Below, piece after piece: positions 17,131 to 26,500 of a stretch of 64,000 nucleotides of DNA; position 1 is the first letter of the stretch; each line of letters opens with the position of its first letter. The notes below the pieces were generated by a model. The model was not told where the DNA came from and did no database searches. It saw only the letters and a list, made by a program, of their open reading frames with translations. The stretch spans positions 186,001-250,000 of the forward strand of contig NZ_JARGDO010000003.1 of NCBI RefSeq assembly GCF_029211185.1, given 5' to 3'. Both the position numbers and the translations under genes were made by a program. The stretch comes from Tessaracoccus caeni (GTDB lineage Bacteria; Actinomycetota; Actinomycetes; Propionibacteriales; Propionibacteriaceae).

Positions 17131-17832
17131 ATGGGAACTAGTGGGCGCCTTGTGGCTGCCACACTCGCCGTTGCGCTGTTGAGCGCGTGCACGGCCGGCA
17201 CTGACGTCGTGGGGGGAACGCCGTCGTCAACTGATACTCCAGTCGCTGTGGGTTCTATCGAGCCGTCCGCGTCGCCATCGAGTGGCGCGACGCCTTCGCC
17301 GACAGACACTCCCCTCGAAAGCGCGCCTGAGACGACGCCTGGAGAATCCGCGGTCGAGCCGAGTTCCAAGCCGGATGATGTCGAGCCACTGCCGAAGGTG
17401 CAGCGCTCCGATGCCGCCGAGCCGACCATCACCGCCACTCCGGCCGACATCGAGGAAGAGGTCGCCTACCCCGACGGGGTGACGCTGCGCATCGTCGATG
17501 TCGAGTTCGGCGAGGAGACCAAGGAAGGTCCGGGGCGCTTCCCTGGACGAGAGTTCGCCATCTTCGATGTGGAGGTGGATAACGGGGGTGAACGGGCGCT
17601 CGACATGAACACGACGGTGATCAGCGTTCTTGACTCGGATGGCGAGCAGGCCGCGCCGGTCTACGTCGAAGACGCCGATGTCGCAGATTTTGCGGGAACG
17701 GTTCAACCGGGCAAGTCTGCCAAGGCTCGCTACGCGTTCGCGGTGCCGAAGAACTCGCGCTCCGAGGTCACGGTCGTCGTTGACTTCGACGGGGTGCATA
17801 CGTCGGCAGTTTTTCGTGGCGAGCTGAGCTGA
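17131..17832 (+). CDS. Lipoprotein with DUF4352-like domain
   Basis: Predicted membrane-anchored lipoprotein of 233 aa. The ATG at 17131 follows GGGGGGAG and begins a short signal with lipobox LSAC, giving acylation of Cys 21. A Ser/Thr/Pro/Glu-rich disordered region (about 25-100) precedes a beta-rich domain (VTLRIVDVEFGEE, then FAIFDVEVDNGG and VQPGKSAKARYAFAVP) typical of DUF4352/telokin-like extracellular modules. An in-frame extension to 16951 lacks a ribosome site and would destroy the signal. It lies 1 bp upstream of the flippase, suggesting coupling to polymer export or anchoring. Function unknown. Confidence 0.8.
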   Translation: MGTSGRLVAATLAVALLSACTAGTDVVGGTPSSTDTPVAVGSIEPSASPSSGATPSPTDTPLESAPETTPGESAVEPSSKPDDVEPLPKVQRSDAAEPTITATPADIEEEVAYPDGVTLRIVDVEFGEETKEGPGRFPGREFAIFDVEVDNGGERALDMNTTVISVLDSDGEQAAPVYVEDADVADFAGTVQPGKSAKARYAFAVPKNSRSEVTVVVDFDGVHTSAVFRGELS

Positions 17833-17833
17833 C

Positions 17834-19102
17834 ATGGGTACGAGGATTCGGAGGCTCCTGCAGTCCCGCGCGCTCGGAGCTGCAGTGTCTCAGCTATGGC
17901 AGGCGGTCGGCAGCTTTGGCTTGCAGATCGTTGCCGCATGGACCCTCGGTGCGGTTGGACTGGGACTGATCAGCCTCTCCTTGGGCGTGATCGTTCTCAC
18001 GACTGCGTTGGCTAGCGGCATGATCGGCGATTCCCTCGTGATCCTCGACCGCTCGAACCCGAAGATCCGAGGCGCACTTCAGGGATGGGCTCTGCTCATC
18101 GTCGGGGCGTCCGCGGTCGTCGCGGGGGTCGCCATGGGTTTCACCGTCCTCACTCCAGGTCAGGCGTTGCTCTTCGGGGCTGCGCTTGCGGCGTTCCAGA
18201 TCGAGGAACTGGTACGTCGAGTGTTCATGGGCCTGATGCAGTTTTGGAAGCTCGTGATCCTTGATTCTGCTGCCGTGTTCGTCGCCCTGGGCATCATCAC
18301 CGCGACGGCGCTGCTCGGCGGCATTACGGTGGGGTCGTTTTTCGCGGCTCTGCTTGTCGGCCAGCTGGTTGGAATCGCCGTCGGGGTAGCGATGCTTCCG
18401 TCGATCGAGCGTACCTGGGCCCCGATCAAGGGATCCGAGTTCCGCACCGTTGGTGCCTTTGGGTCTTGGCGGGGGGCCCAGGTGGCCGTACCGCAGTTGA
18501 TGATGACGCTGTCACGCATCTTGGTCACCGCTTTTGCCGGTGGCGCCATGCTCGGTCTCGTTGAAGGCGCACGGATCCTCGTCGCGCCCGTGCTCTTGAC
18601 CGTCCAAGGTCTTGGCGCATATCTGCTTTCTAGCTACGTGCGGGACAAGGCACTAGGCGTTGTGAGGTTGCGCCGCCGCGCGTGGCGCGCGTCGTCCATG
18701 CTGATGGGCGCCGCGTTGGTCGTGGGCGCCCTCGTCGTGGTGCTGGCTGGGCCACTCGGGCATCTCATCAGCGGGCCCGATTTCTCCATCGAACGTCTGA
18801 CAGTCATTGGCTGGGTCGCCTATGTCATTGCGTCGGCATCGCTCCAGCCCTTTGCCAGTCTCGCTGCCGTTCTGGGACGCCAACGGCGCGTCTTCCTGTG
18901 TCGCCTGCTCGACGCAGCCTCCACTCTTCTTCTCCTCACAGCAGTTCTGGCGGCCGGAGTTCCGGCAGCTTGGACGCCTTTCATCCTTGCCGCCGGGCTG
19001 GCGTTCGGCGGCATTCTCGTGCGGGCCATCGTGCTCGCTCCACTTGCCAAGACGTCGCCCGAGAAGCGGGCCTCCGAAATCAGGACGGTGCAACATGTTT
19101 GA
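17834..19102 (+). CDS. Wzx-like oligosaccharide flippase
   Basis: Integral membrane protein of 422 aa with about 12 predicted hydrophobic segments and short charged loops, beginning MGTRIRRLLQSRALGAAVSQ. The pattern (first helix GSFGLQIVAAWTLGAVGLGL; paired helices in the C-terminal half) fits the MOP/MATE superfamily polysaccharide exporters. It should move lipid-linked repeat units across the membrane for Wzy polymerisation. It follows the lipoprotein stop by 1 bp and its own 3' end overlaps the next start by 8 nt. Sequence divergence is high in this family, so the assignment rests on topology and context. Confidence 0.75.
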   Translation: MGTRIRRLLQSRALGAAVSQLWQAVGSFGLQIVAAWTLGAVGLGLISLSLGVIVLTTALASGMIGDSLVILDRSNPKIRGALQGWALLIVGASAVVAGVAMGFTVLTPGQALLFGAALAAFQIEELVRRVFMGLMQFWKLVILDSAAVFVALGIITATALLGGITVGSFFAALLVGQLVGIAVGVAMLPSIERTWAPIKGSEFRTVGAFGSWRGAQVAVPQLMMTLSRILVTAFAGGAMLGLVEGARILVAPVLLTVQGLGAYLLSSYVRDKALGVVRLRRRAWRASSMLMGAALVVGALVVVLAGPLGHLISGPDFSIERLTVIGWVAYVIASASLQPFASLAAVLGRQRRVFLCRLLDAASTLLLLTAVLAAGVPAAWTPFILAAGLAFGGILVRAIVLAPLAKTSPEKRASEIRTVQHV

Positions 19103-22100
19103 GTCGAAGCTACCTTTCCGCAAGCACCTCAGCGGGTTGTTGGCCGGCGCGGTCATCGCAGCCTCGGGGGTGATCGCGCTCGGAGCGCCTCAAGCCGCGG
19201 CTCAACCGCAGCTTCCATCGGATCCTCCGACCGTCACGGCCCAGGCTCTGCCTACCTGGCAGGTGAACGGTGTCGTCTGGAGCACGGTCGTGGTGGGCAA
19301 CACCGCTTACGTCACAGGCGATTTCTCCAAGGCGCGGCCGCCGGGCGCGGCGGTCAACAGCCCACTCTCGGTCGATGCCAAGAACATCTTCGCCTTCGAC
19401 GTGACCACGGGTAACCCCGTTGCGTTCAACCACTCGCTGAACGGCCAGGGCCTCGTCATCCGTGCGAACGATGCGGGTACCAGGCTTTACGTCGGTGGCG
19501 ATTTCACGACCGTCGACAACGTTGCGCGTGGTCATATCGCGGCCTTCGATCTGACCCAGCCGGGTGCGCCGTTGACCAGCTTCGACGCGCGAACGGACGG
19601 TCAGGTCCGTGGGTTCGCCCTCATCGGCGACAAGGTGTACGCGGGCGGCAACTTCCGCTCTTCGAACGGGCTACCGCGAAAGCTGTTCGCGTCGTACCAG
19701 ACCGAGACCGGTGCCTTGACCTCCTGGGCCCCTCAAGGCGACGGCGGATACGTGTGGTCCATGGTGGCGGCGCCGGACAACTCGCGCATCATCGCCGGAG
19801 GCTCCTTCACGACGCTGAACGGTGTCTCGGCCTATGGCATGGGCTCGCTGGACGCTTCAACGGGAGCGACCCTGCCGTGGGCCGCCAATCAGCGGCTGCG
19901 TACAGCGGGCGCCAACGGTGCGATCAACGGGCTTTCCACTGATGGCACGGCCATCTATGGTGCCGGATACGCTTTCGGAACCGGCGCCACCTTCGAGGGC
20001 ACGTTCTCGGCCGACCCGCTCTCCGGCGAGATCAACTGGATGAACGACTGCATCGGCGATACCTACGACACATTCCCCATGGGCAATGCGTTGTACACCG
20101 TGAGCCACGATCACAACTGTTCCGCAGTGGAGTCCTTCCCCGACACCAACCCGAGGAACCGCTGGCAGAATGCCTCCGCGGAGCGGATCGGGCCGCCGAT
20201 CGGCACTTACACCACCAAGGATGCCGCTGGTTGGGACTTCATCGGTCTCCCGTACACCGGGCTTCTGCATTGGTTCCCCAGCCTTGCGTTCGGTAACTAC
20301 ACCTCGTCCAAGCAGGCTGCCTGGTCCATCGGCGGCAACGACGACTATCTCGTGCTTGGAGGCGAGTTCCCGAAGGTGAACGGCGTGGATCAGCAGGGGC
20401 TCACCCGGTTCGCGAAGCGGGGTGGCAGCACGAGTGCCAAGCCCGTGATTTCCCGCAACGCGACTCCCACCGTCATTCCTCGGGGCCAGGGCAAGGTTCG
20501 TGTGATCTTCGATGCGATGTACGATCGCGACGATGCGACGCTGAGCTACGACATCTACCGCGGTACGCCCGGCTCGTCTCGGCGTGTCGGAACCATCACC
20601 GGTGAGGGCGCGACCTTCTGGGATACCCCGACGGTCACCTACGACGACCAGGGACTCACCGCAGGAGACCAGGTCCGCTACCAGATCCGCGGGCGCGATG
20701 CGGACGGCAACGACCAGTGGTCCGCTTGGTCTGGCTACTTCACGGTGGACAGCAACAGCGCCTCCGCATACGCCGATTCGGTGGAATCCGACGGCGCTAC
20801 GCACCACTGGCGTCTCGACGAGTCTTCTGGCTCCTCGCTCATGATCGACGCTGTGGGTCATGCTCACGGTGTGCCGAACAGCAACATGACGGTCGGTAGC
20901 GACGGCGTGCTTCCTGAGGTGCCCAACAAGGCCGTGACCTCGAAGAACAGCGCCGCGATCACCACGGCGGCCACCGAGCAGGCGCCGAGCACCGTGACGG
21001 TCGAGGCCTGGGTGAAGACCACCAGCAGTCGGGGTGGACGCATCATCGGCTTCGGCAACCGGGCGACGGGTACGTCCCCCGTCACCGATCAGGTTCTCTA
21101 CCTGGACAACTCCGGTCGGCCGAACTTCAGCATCACCGACACGGCGCGCCGCACCATCACCGCTCGCTCCGGGATCCGGGATGGCGCATGGCACCATGTC
21201 GTCGGCATGGTCGGCGAGGACGGCATGCAGCTGTTCGTCGACGGCGTCCGCGTGGCGAGGGATCAGAGGTTCACCGAACCGATGGAGTTCAACGGTTCTT
21301 GGAGGATCGGCTCCGACACCACTACTGGCCTCCCCAACCGTCCGTCCGACACCGCGATCGTGGGACAACTCGACGAGGTCGCCGTGTACCCGAGGGCCCT
21401 CACCATCGAGGAGATCCAGGATCACTACGTCACCTCCGGGCGCTCCGGTGGGTGGGGAGTCCGCGCCACCGATGACTACGGACAGGCCGTTCTGGAGGAC
21501 GCGCCCGATCTGTTCTGGCGACTCGACGAACCGAACGGGGTGGCGCGTGACTCTGCTGGCTCAGGGCAGGTCGGCAATGTCTCTGGCACCGTGACGCGCC
21601 AGCAGCAAGGCCCGGTCGCGGGCGGCACCGCGGCGACGTTCAATGGCAGCAACGGGGTTATCGTGGCGCAGCAGTCCTGGTATGCCCCCGGTCCGTTCAC
21701 GGCCGAGATCTGGTTCAAGACGAACACCACGAGGGGCGGCAAGCTCATCGGGTTCGGAAACGCGGCCAGCGGTCTGAGCGGTACCTACGACCGTCACGTG
21801 TGGATGCAGAACAACGGCCGGTTGGCCTTCGGCGTCAACAACGGTGCTCAGCAGACGCTCACCACGGACGCGTCGTACAACGACAACCAGTGGCACCACG
21901 TGGCAGCCAGCCAGGGCCCTGACGGGATGCGCTTCTACATCGACGGCGTGCTGGTCGGAAGCAACAACGTGAGCGACGCCCACGCCTACCTCGGGTACTG
22001 GCGTATCGGCGGCGACCGGGTCTGGTCCGGCGCCACCAGCAGCTACTTCGCCGGTCAGCTCGCCGAGGCGGCGGTCTACCCGTCGGTTCTCAGCGAAGAC

Positions 22101-23537
22101 GACGTGCTTGCCCACTTCGTCGCCGCCGGACGCACAGCGCCCAACCGACCCCCGGTTGCCGCCTTCACCGCTGACACCTCGTTCCTGGAAGTGAGCCTGG
22201 ACGCGGCGCAGTCGGCGGATCCTGATGGCCCCATCGCCTCGTACGAGTGGGCCTTCGGCGACGGCACCACCGCGACCGGGGTCACCGCTTCCCACGCCTA
22301 CACGCAGGCCGGTACCTACCAGGTCTCGCTGACGGTGACCGATCCCCAGGGGCTGTCGCACACCGTGACTCAGCCCGTCACCGTGGCGGCGAACCAAGCC
22401 CCCGTGGCCGCGTTCGAGTCGACCGTCACCGGATCCTCGGTGGCGTTCGACGCGGCGGCCTCGGCAGACGTCGATGGCCAGATCGTGAGCTACACCTGGG
22501 CCTTCGGCGATGGTCAGACCGGCAGCGGCAAGACGGTGACCCACGACTACGGCGCGGTCAATACCTTCCAGGTCACCTTGACCGTCACGGACGATCGGGG
22601 TGCGACGCACTCCGTGACCAAGACCGTTGAGACCGTGGATATCCCCAACCAGGCGCCCACCGCTGATTTCGGGGTGACCGTCAACGAGTTCGCGGCAGCG
22701 TTCGACGCCTCCGCGTCCGGTGATCCGGACGGCGAGATCGTCAGCTACGCCTGGGACTTCGGCAATGGTGCGACCGGAACGGGCAAGACCCCGTCGTACA
22801 CCTACGCGTCGAATGGCTCCTACACGGTGACCCTGACGGTGACCGACGATCGCGGTGCGACTGCCACCACGAGCAAGACCGTGGTCATCAACGTCGCTCC
22901 CGGGCCGGTTGTGGCTGACTCGTTCGAGCGGATGCTGAACGGCACCTGGGGTGTGGCCGACCGCGGCGGAGCTTGGACCATCGTCAACGGGGCACCTCGT
23001 TTCTCCACCGCTGGTGGTAAGGGCAAGATAACCCTGGTCAACCCGGGCAGTGGTGTCACGGCGCGACTGGACAGCGTCAGCCTTGCAGAGTCCGACATGA
23101 CCTTCGATGTGAGCATGGACAAGTCGGCAACAGGTGGCGGCATCTATGTGGAGGCGCTTGGACGCACTGTCCCGGGCGTGGGATCTTACAGTGCGAACAT
23201 CCACGTCTTGAGCACGGGGGTCATGCAGGCCGTTGTGATGAAGACCGTAGGTACGACCGAGACGAACTTGGCTAACGGGCTCCTGACTGGTCTCACCTAC
23301 ACGGGTGGCGAGACGCTCCACGTGAGGCTGCAGGTTACGGGCTCCGGCTCCACTCAGCTGAAGCTCAAGGTGTGGAAGGGAGACACTGAGCCCACGAACT
23401 GGCAGCTTTCCGCCACCGACTCCACCAGTGCGCTCCAAGCCCCTGGCGGCATCGGACTGAGCACCTACGTGTCGGGATCGAGCACCAGCCTTCCGCTGGC
23501 GTACTCGTTCGACAACCTTCAGGTCCGACAGCCCTAG
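19095..23537 (+). CDS. Giant secreted LamG/PKD repeat protein A
   Basis: Secreted protein of 1480 aa. ATG 19095 starts a Sec signal (MFESKLPFRKHLSGLLAGAV, cleavage after AAAQ). Order: N-terminal propeller-like domain (about 45-440, blades such as LYVGGDFTTVDN and KVYAGGNFRSSNG), a fibronectin-III-like segment (450-550), two LamG/concanavalin-like domains (558-785 and 795-1012, each with a YHWRLDE/FWRLDE-like start and a WHHV core), three PKD domains (1015-1267; DPDG, YAWDFG and TLTVTD motifs) and a C-terminal beta module (1270-1480). No LPxTG, SLH or transmembrane anchor is visible. It overlaps the flippase by 8 nt. Probably a glycan-binding matrix protein or adhesin; binding is inferred. Confidence 0.88.
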   Translation: MFESKLPFRKHLSGLLAGAVIAASGVIALGAPQAAAQPQLPSDPPTVTAQALPTWQVNGVVWSTVVVGNTAYVTGDFSKARPPGAAVNSPLSVDAKNIFAFDVTTGNPVAFNHSLNGQGLVIRANDAGTRLYVGGDFTTVDNVARGHIAAFDLTQPGAPLTSFDARTDGQVRGFALIGDKVYAGGNFRSSNGLPRKLFASYQTETGALTSWAPQGDGGYVWSMVAAPDNSRIIAGGSFTTLNGVSAYGMGSLDASTGATLPWAANQRLRTAGANGAINGLSTDGTAIYGAGYAFGTGATFEGTFSADPLSGEINWMNDCIGDTYDTFPMGNALYTVSHDHNCSAVESFPDTNPRNRWQNASAERIGPPIGTYTTKDAAGWDFIGLPYTGLLHWFPSLAFGNYTSSKQAAWSIGGNDDYLVLGGEFPKVNGVDQQGLTRFAKRGGSTSAKPVISRNATPTVIPRGQGKVRVIFDAMYDRDDATLSYDIYRGTPGSSRRVGTITGEGATFWDTPTVTYDDQGLTAGDQVRYQIRGRDADGNDQWSAWSGYFTVDSNSASAYADSVESDGATHHWRLDESSGSSLMIDAVGHAHGVPNSNMTVGSDGVLPEVPNKAVTSKNSAAITTAATEQAPSTVTVEAWVKTTSSRGGRIIGFGNRATGTSPVTDQVLYLDNSGRPNFSITDTARRTITARSGIRDGAWHHVVGMVGEDGMQLFVDGVRVARDQRFTEPMEFNGSWRIGSDTTTGLPNRPSDTAIVGQLDEVAVYPRALTIEEIQDHYVTSGRSGGWGVRATDDYGQAVLEDAPDLFWRLDEPNGVARDSAGSGQVGNVSGTVTRQQQGPVAGGTAATFNGSNGVIVAQQSWYAPGPFTAEIWFKTNTTRGGKLIGFGNAASGLSGTYDRHVWMQNNGRLAFGVNNGAQQTLTTDASYNDNQWHHVAASQGPDGMRFYIDGVLVGSNNVSDAHAYLGYWRIGGDRVWSGATSSYFAGQLAEAAVYPSVLSEDDVLAHFVAAGRTAPNRPPVAAFTADTSFLEVSLDAAQSADPDGPIASYEWAFGDGTTATGVTASHAYTQAGTYQVSLTVTDPQGLSHTVTQPVTVAANQAPVAAFESTVTGSSVAFDAAASADVDGQIVSYTWAFGDGQTGSGKTVTHDYGAVNTFQVTLTVTDDRGATHSVTKTVETVDIPNQAPTADFGVTVNEFAAAFDASASGDPDGEIVSYAWDFGNGATGTGKTPSYTYASNGSYTVTLTVTDDRGATATTSKTVVINVAPGPVVADSFERMLNGTWGVADRGGAWTIVNGAPRFSTAGGKGKITLVNPGSGVTARLDSVSLAESDMTFDVSMDKSATGGGIYVEALGRTVPGVGSYSANIHVLSTGVMQAVVMKTVGTTETNLANGLLTGLTYTGGETLHVRLQVTGSGSTQLKLKVWKGDTEPTNWQLSATDSTSALQAPGGIGLSTYVSGSSTSLPLAYSFDNLQVRQP

Positions 23538-23557
23538 CAAGCAGAGGAATGGGAACC

Positions 23558-26500
23558 ATGCCAACTGGAAAGCGCCTCCGGCGCGTCATCTCGCTCATCT
23601 CCGTCCTCGCCCTGACCTGGACGGGGGTGAGCGCCCCGACAGCGGAGGCTGCGCCGGCGCCGATCCAGCCGCGGCCGGCAAGTGAGTTCACTGCCGACAG
23701 ATTGCCGACGGTCCAGATCAACGGCGTGGTCTGGTCCACCGACATCGCCGGCAACAAGGTGTACGCGGGTGGTTCCTTCACCCGCGCGCGCCCTGCCGGT
23801 GCCGCGGCGGGAACGAACGAGACGGTGCGCAACAACCTGTTGGCCTTCGATGTCACCACGGGAAACCTCGACACCGGCTTCGCTCCGGACCTCAACGGAC
23901 AGGTGCTGGATGTCGCGGTCTCCCCGGACAAGTCTCGTGTCTATGTCGTCGGTGACTTCACCACGGCGAACGGTCAGGCCCGTCGTCGGGTCGCGGCGTA
24001 CAGCACGACGACCGGCCAACTGATCACCGCGTTCAACCCGGTGGGCGTCAACTCCCGTGCACGCGCGGTGGTCGCCACGAACGACACGGTCTACGTGGGC
24101 GGCAGTTTCGGCAGCGCAGGATCCAATCAGCGAGGCAACTTCGCCGCGTTCCGTGCTTCGGATGGCGCGATTCTTCCCTGGGCCCCGCGGGCTGAGCGGA
24201 TCGTCTGGGCTATGGCCTTGAGCCCCGACGGGCAGCAGGTGTTCGCCGGAGGACAGTTCACCACCGTCAACGGGCAGGAAGCCTACGGCCTGGCGAAGAT
24301 GGATGCGACCACGGGCGCGCTCGACACCAGTTGGCGGCCTGAGGTGCGCAACGCCGGCGACGACGCGGCCATCGGCAGCCTCACCGCGCACGGCAACGAT
24401 CTCTATGGCACCTCGTGGCACTTCGGTCCGGGCGGAAATCTCGAGGGAACCTTCAAGGTTCCCATGTCCACCGGCGAGGTCGACTGGGTCACCGACTGCC
24501 ATGGCGACATGTACGACGCCTTCAAGATCAATGGCATCGTCTATGCCGCGGGCCACGCGCACTACTGCGGCAACATGGGAGGCGGCTTCCCCCAGTACCC
24601 CACCTGGAAGTTCCAGCATTCGCAGGCCTGGAGTGATACCGAGGTCGGCGACATCCTCCACGAGGTGCACGGTTACTACAACTGGGGCGGCAAGAAGCAA
24701 GGCCCCGCCATGGTGAACTGGCTCCCCACCATGAGCATCGGAAGCTACACCGGGCAGTACCAGGCGGGCTGGACGGTCACGGGCAACGACAACTACCTCG
24801 TCTTCGGCGGCGAGTTCCCGCGTGTGAACGGCACGGCTCAGCAAGGCCTCGTCAGGTTCGGCAAGCGGCCGACGGCGCCGGGAACCCAAGGGCCGATGTT
24901 CGACAGTGGTGTGTTCCGACCCGAGATCACCCCGTACGGGGCGAACTCCGCTCGCATCGTCTGGCCTGCGGCATATGACCGGGACGACCGTGAGCTCACC
25001 TATCGTCTCTACCGCAACAACACGTTGATCCGCACCATGACGGCGGAGTCCAACTGGTGGACCCTTCCGGCGCTCGGCCATGTGGACACGGGGCTGACCA
25101 ACGGAGCCACGTATTCGTACCGGCTCACCGTCGCCGACGCGACGAACACGGTGAACTCCACCACCGTCAGCTACACCCATTCGTCGAACGCCCCCGTGCC
25201 GCACGCCTACGGCCAGACGGTGCTCGACGCCGGTGCCTCTCTGTATTGGCCCTTGAACGACACTCGCACCGGCAATCCGATGACGGTCCGCGATCGCAAG
25301 GGGTTCAATGACGCCGTCGCCGACAACGACGTGACCGCCGGCCAGCCCGGCGCGATCACCGGGGATACGGCGATGACCTTCGGCACCGCTCAGCCGAACC
25401 AGCCGTGGGGTCGCGTCTATGCGAAGGGCATCGAGTACGCCCCCGACACCTTCACGGTGCAAGCCTGGATCAAGACCAACACCACCCGGGGCGGACGGAT
25501 CGTCGGTTTCGGCGACCTCCAGCAGGGCGAGTCCGGGCATCGCGACCGGCATGTCTACATGACCAATGACGGCAGGCTCGTCTTCGGCGTGCGTGCCACC
25601 GACGGATCGAACCGGACGGTGACCAGCGGCTCGTCGTTCAATGACAACGAGTGGCACATGGTGACCGCGAGCATGGGATCGCGTGGCATGGAGCTCTACG
25701 TCGACGGCGTCCGCGTCGCACGACGCGCAGACACCACCGTCGGTGAGACCTACCTCGGCCACTGGCGCCTCCAGGGCGACAACCTGGGTGGATGGGCATC
25801 TCGCCCGTCGACGGACAACTACGTCGGCTCGATCGATGAGGTTGCCGTGTACCCGACCGCGCTGACCCAGGACACCATCCTTGATCAGTACCGGGCGAGC
25901 GGGCGCACGGCCAGCGTGCCGGAGGCCCCCGCCGACGCCTATGGCGCGGCTGTCTACCAGGATGATCCGGACCTGTTCTGGCGGTTCGAGGAGACGACAG
26001 GTACGACTGCTGCCGACTCCGGCCGGTCTCAGAACGCCGGCACCTACCGCAGCGGCGTCACGTTGGGCGGTGCGGGTGCCGTGGCGGGTGGCAAGGCCGC
26101 CGGCTTCGATGGCTCCGACGACGTGGTGTTCTCCAATACCCAGTTCTCCAACCCGACGGTGTTCTCCACCGAGGCGTGGTTCAAGACGACCACCACCTCC
26201 GGCGGCAAGATCATCGGCTTCGGCAATGCGCAGCAGGGCGAGTCGGGCAGCTATGACCGGCATGTCTACATGCTGGACAACGGGCGCCTCGTCTTCGGCG
26301 TCTGGACCGGGCAGCAGAACAACATCGAGACTGCGGCCTCGTTCAATGACGGTGATTGGCACCACGTGGTGGCGACGCAGTCAGGCGACGGCATGCGGTT
26401 GTACGTCGACGGCGAACTCCAGGGCACGAACCCGCAAACGCAGGCGCAGCCCTACGACGGCTACTGGCGGGTCGGCGGCGACAGTCGTTGGGCCGGCTCC

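Noticed and set aside
18807..19094. N-terminal extension of LamG/PKD protein A
   Set aside because: Lies within the flippase gene and hides a clean signal peptide that starts at 19095.
19857..21425. 522-aa minus-strand frame opposite LamG/PKD protein A
   Set aside because: High GC3 of the sense gene leaves the antisense frame open; no domain, start site or codon pattern.
23534..26365. 943-aa minus-strand frame opposite LamG/PKD protein B
   Set aside because: Antisense shadow with low-complexity Arg/Val/His composition.
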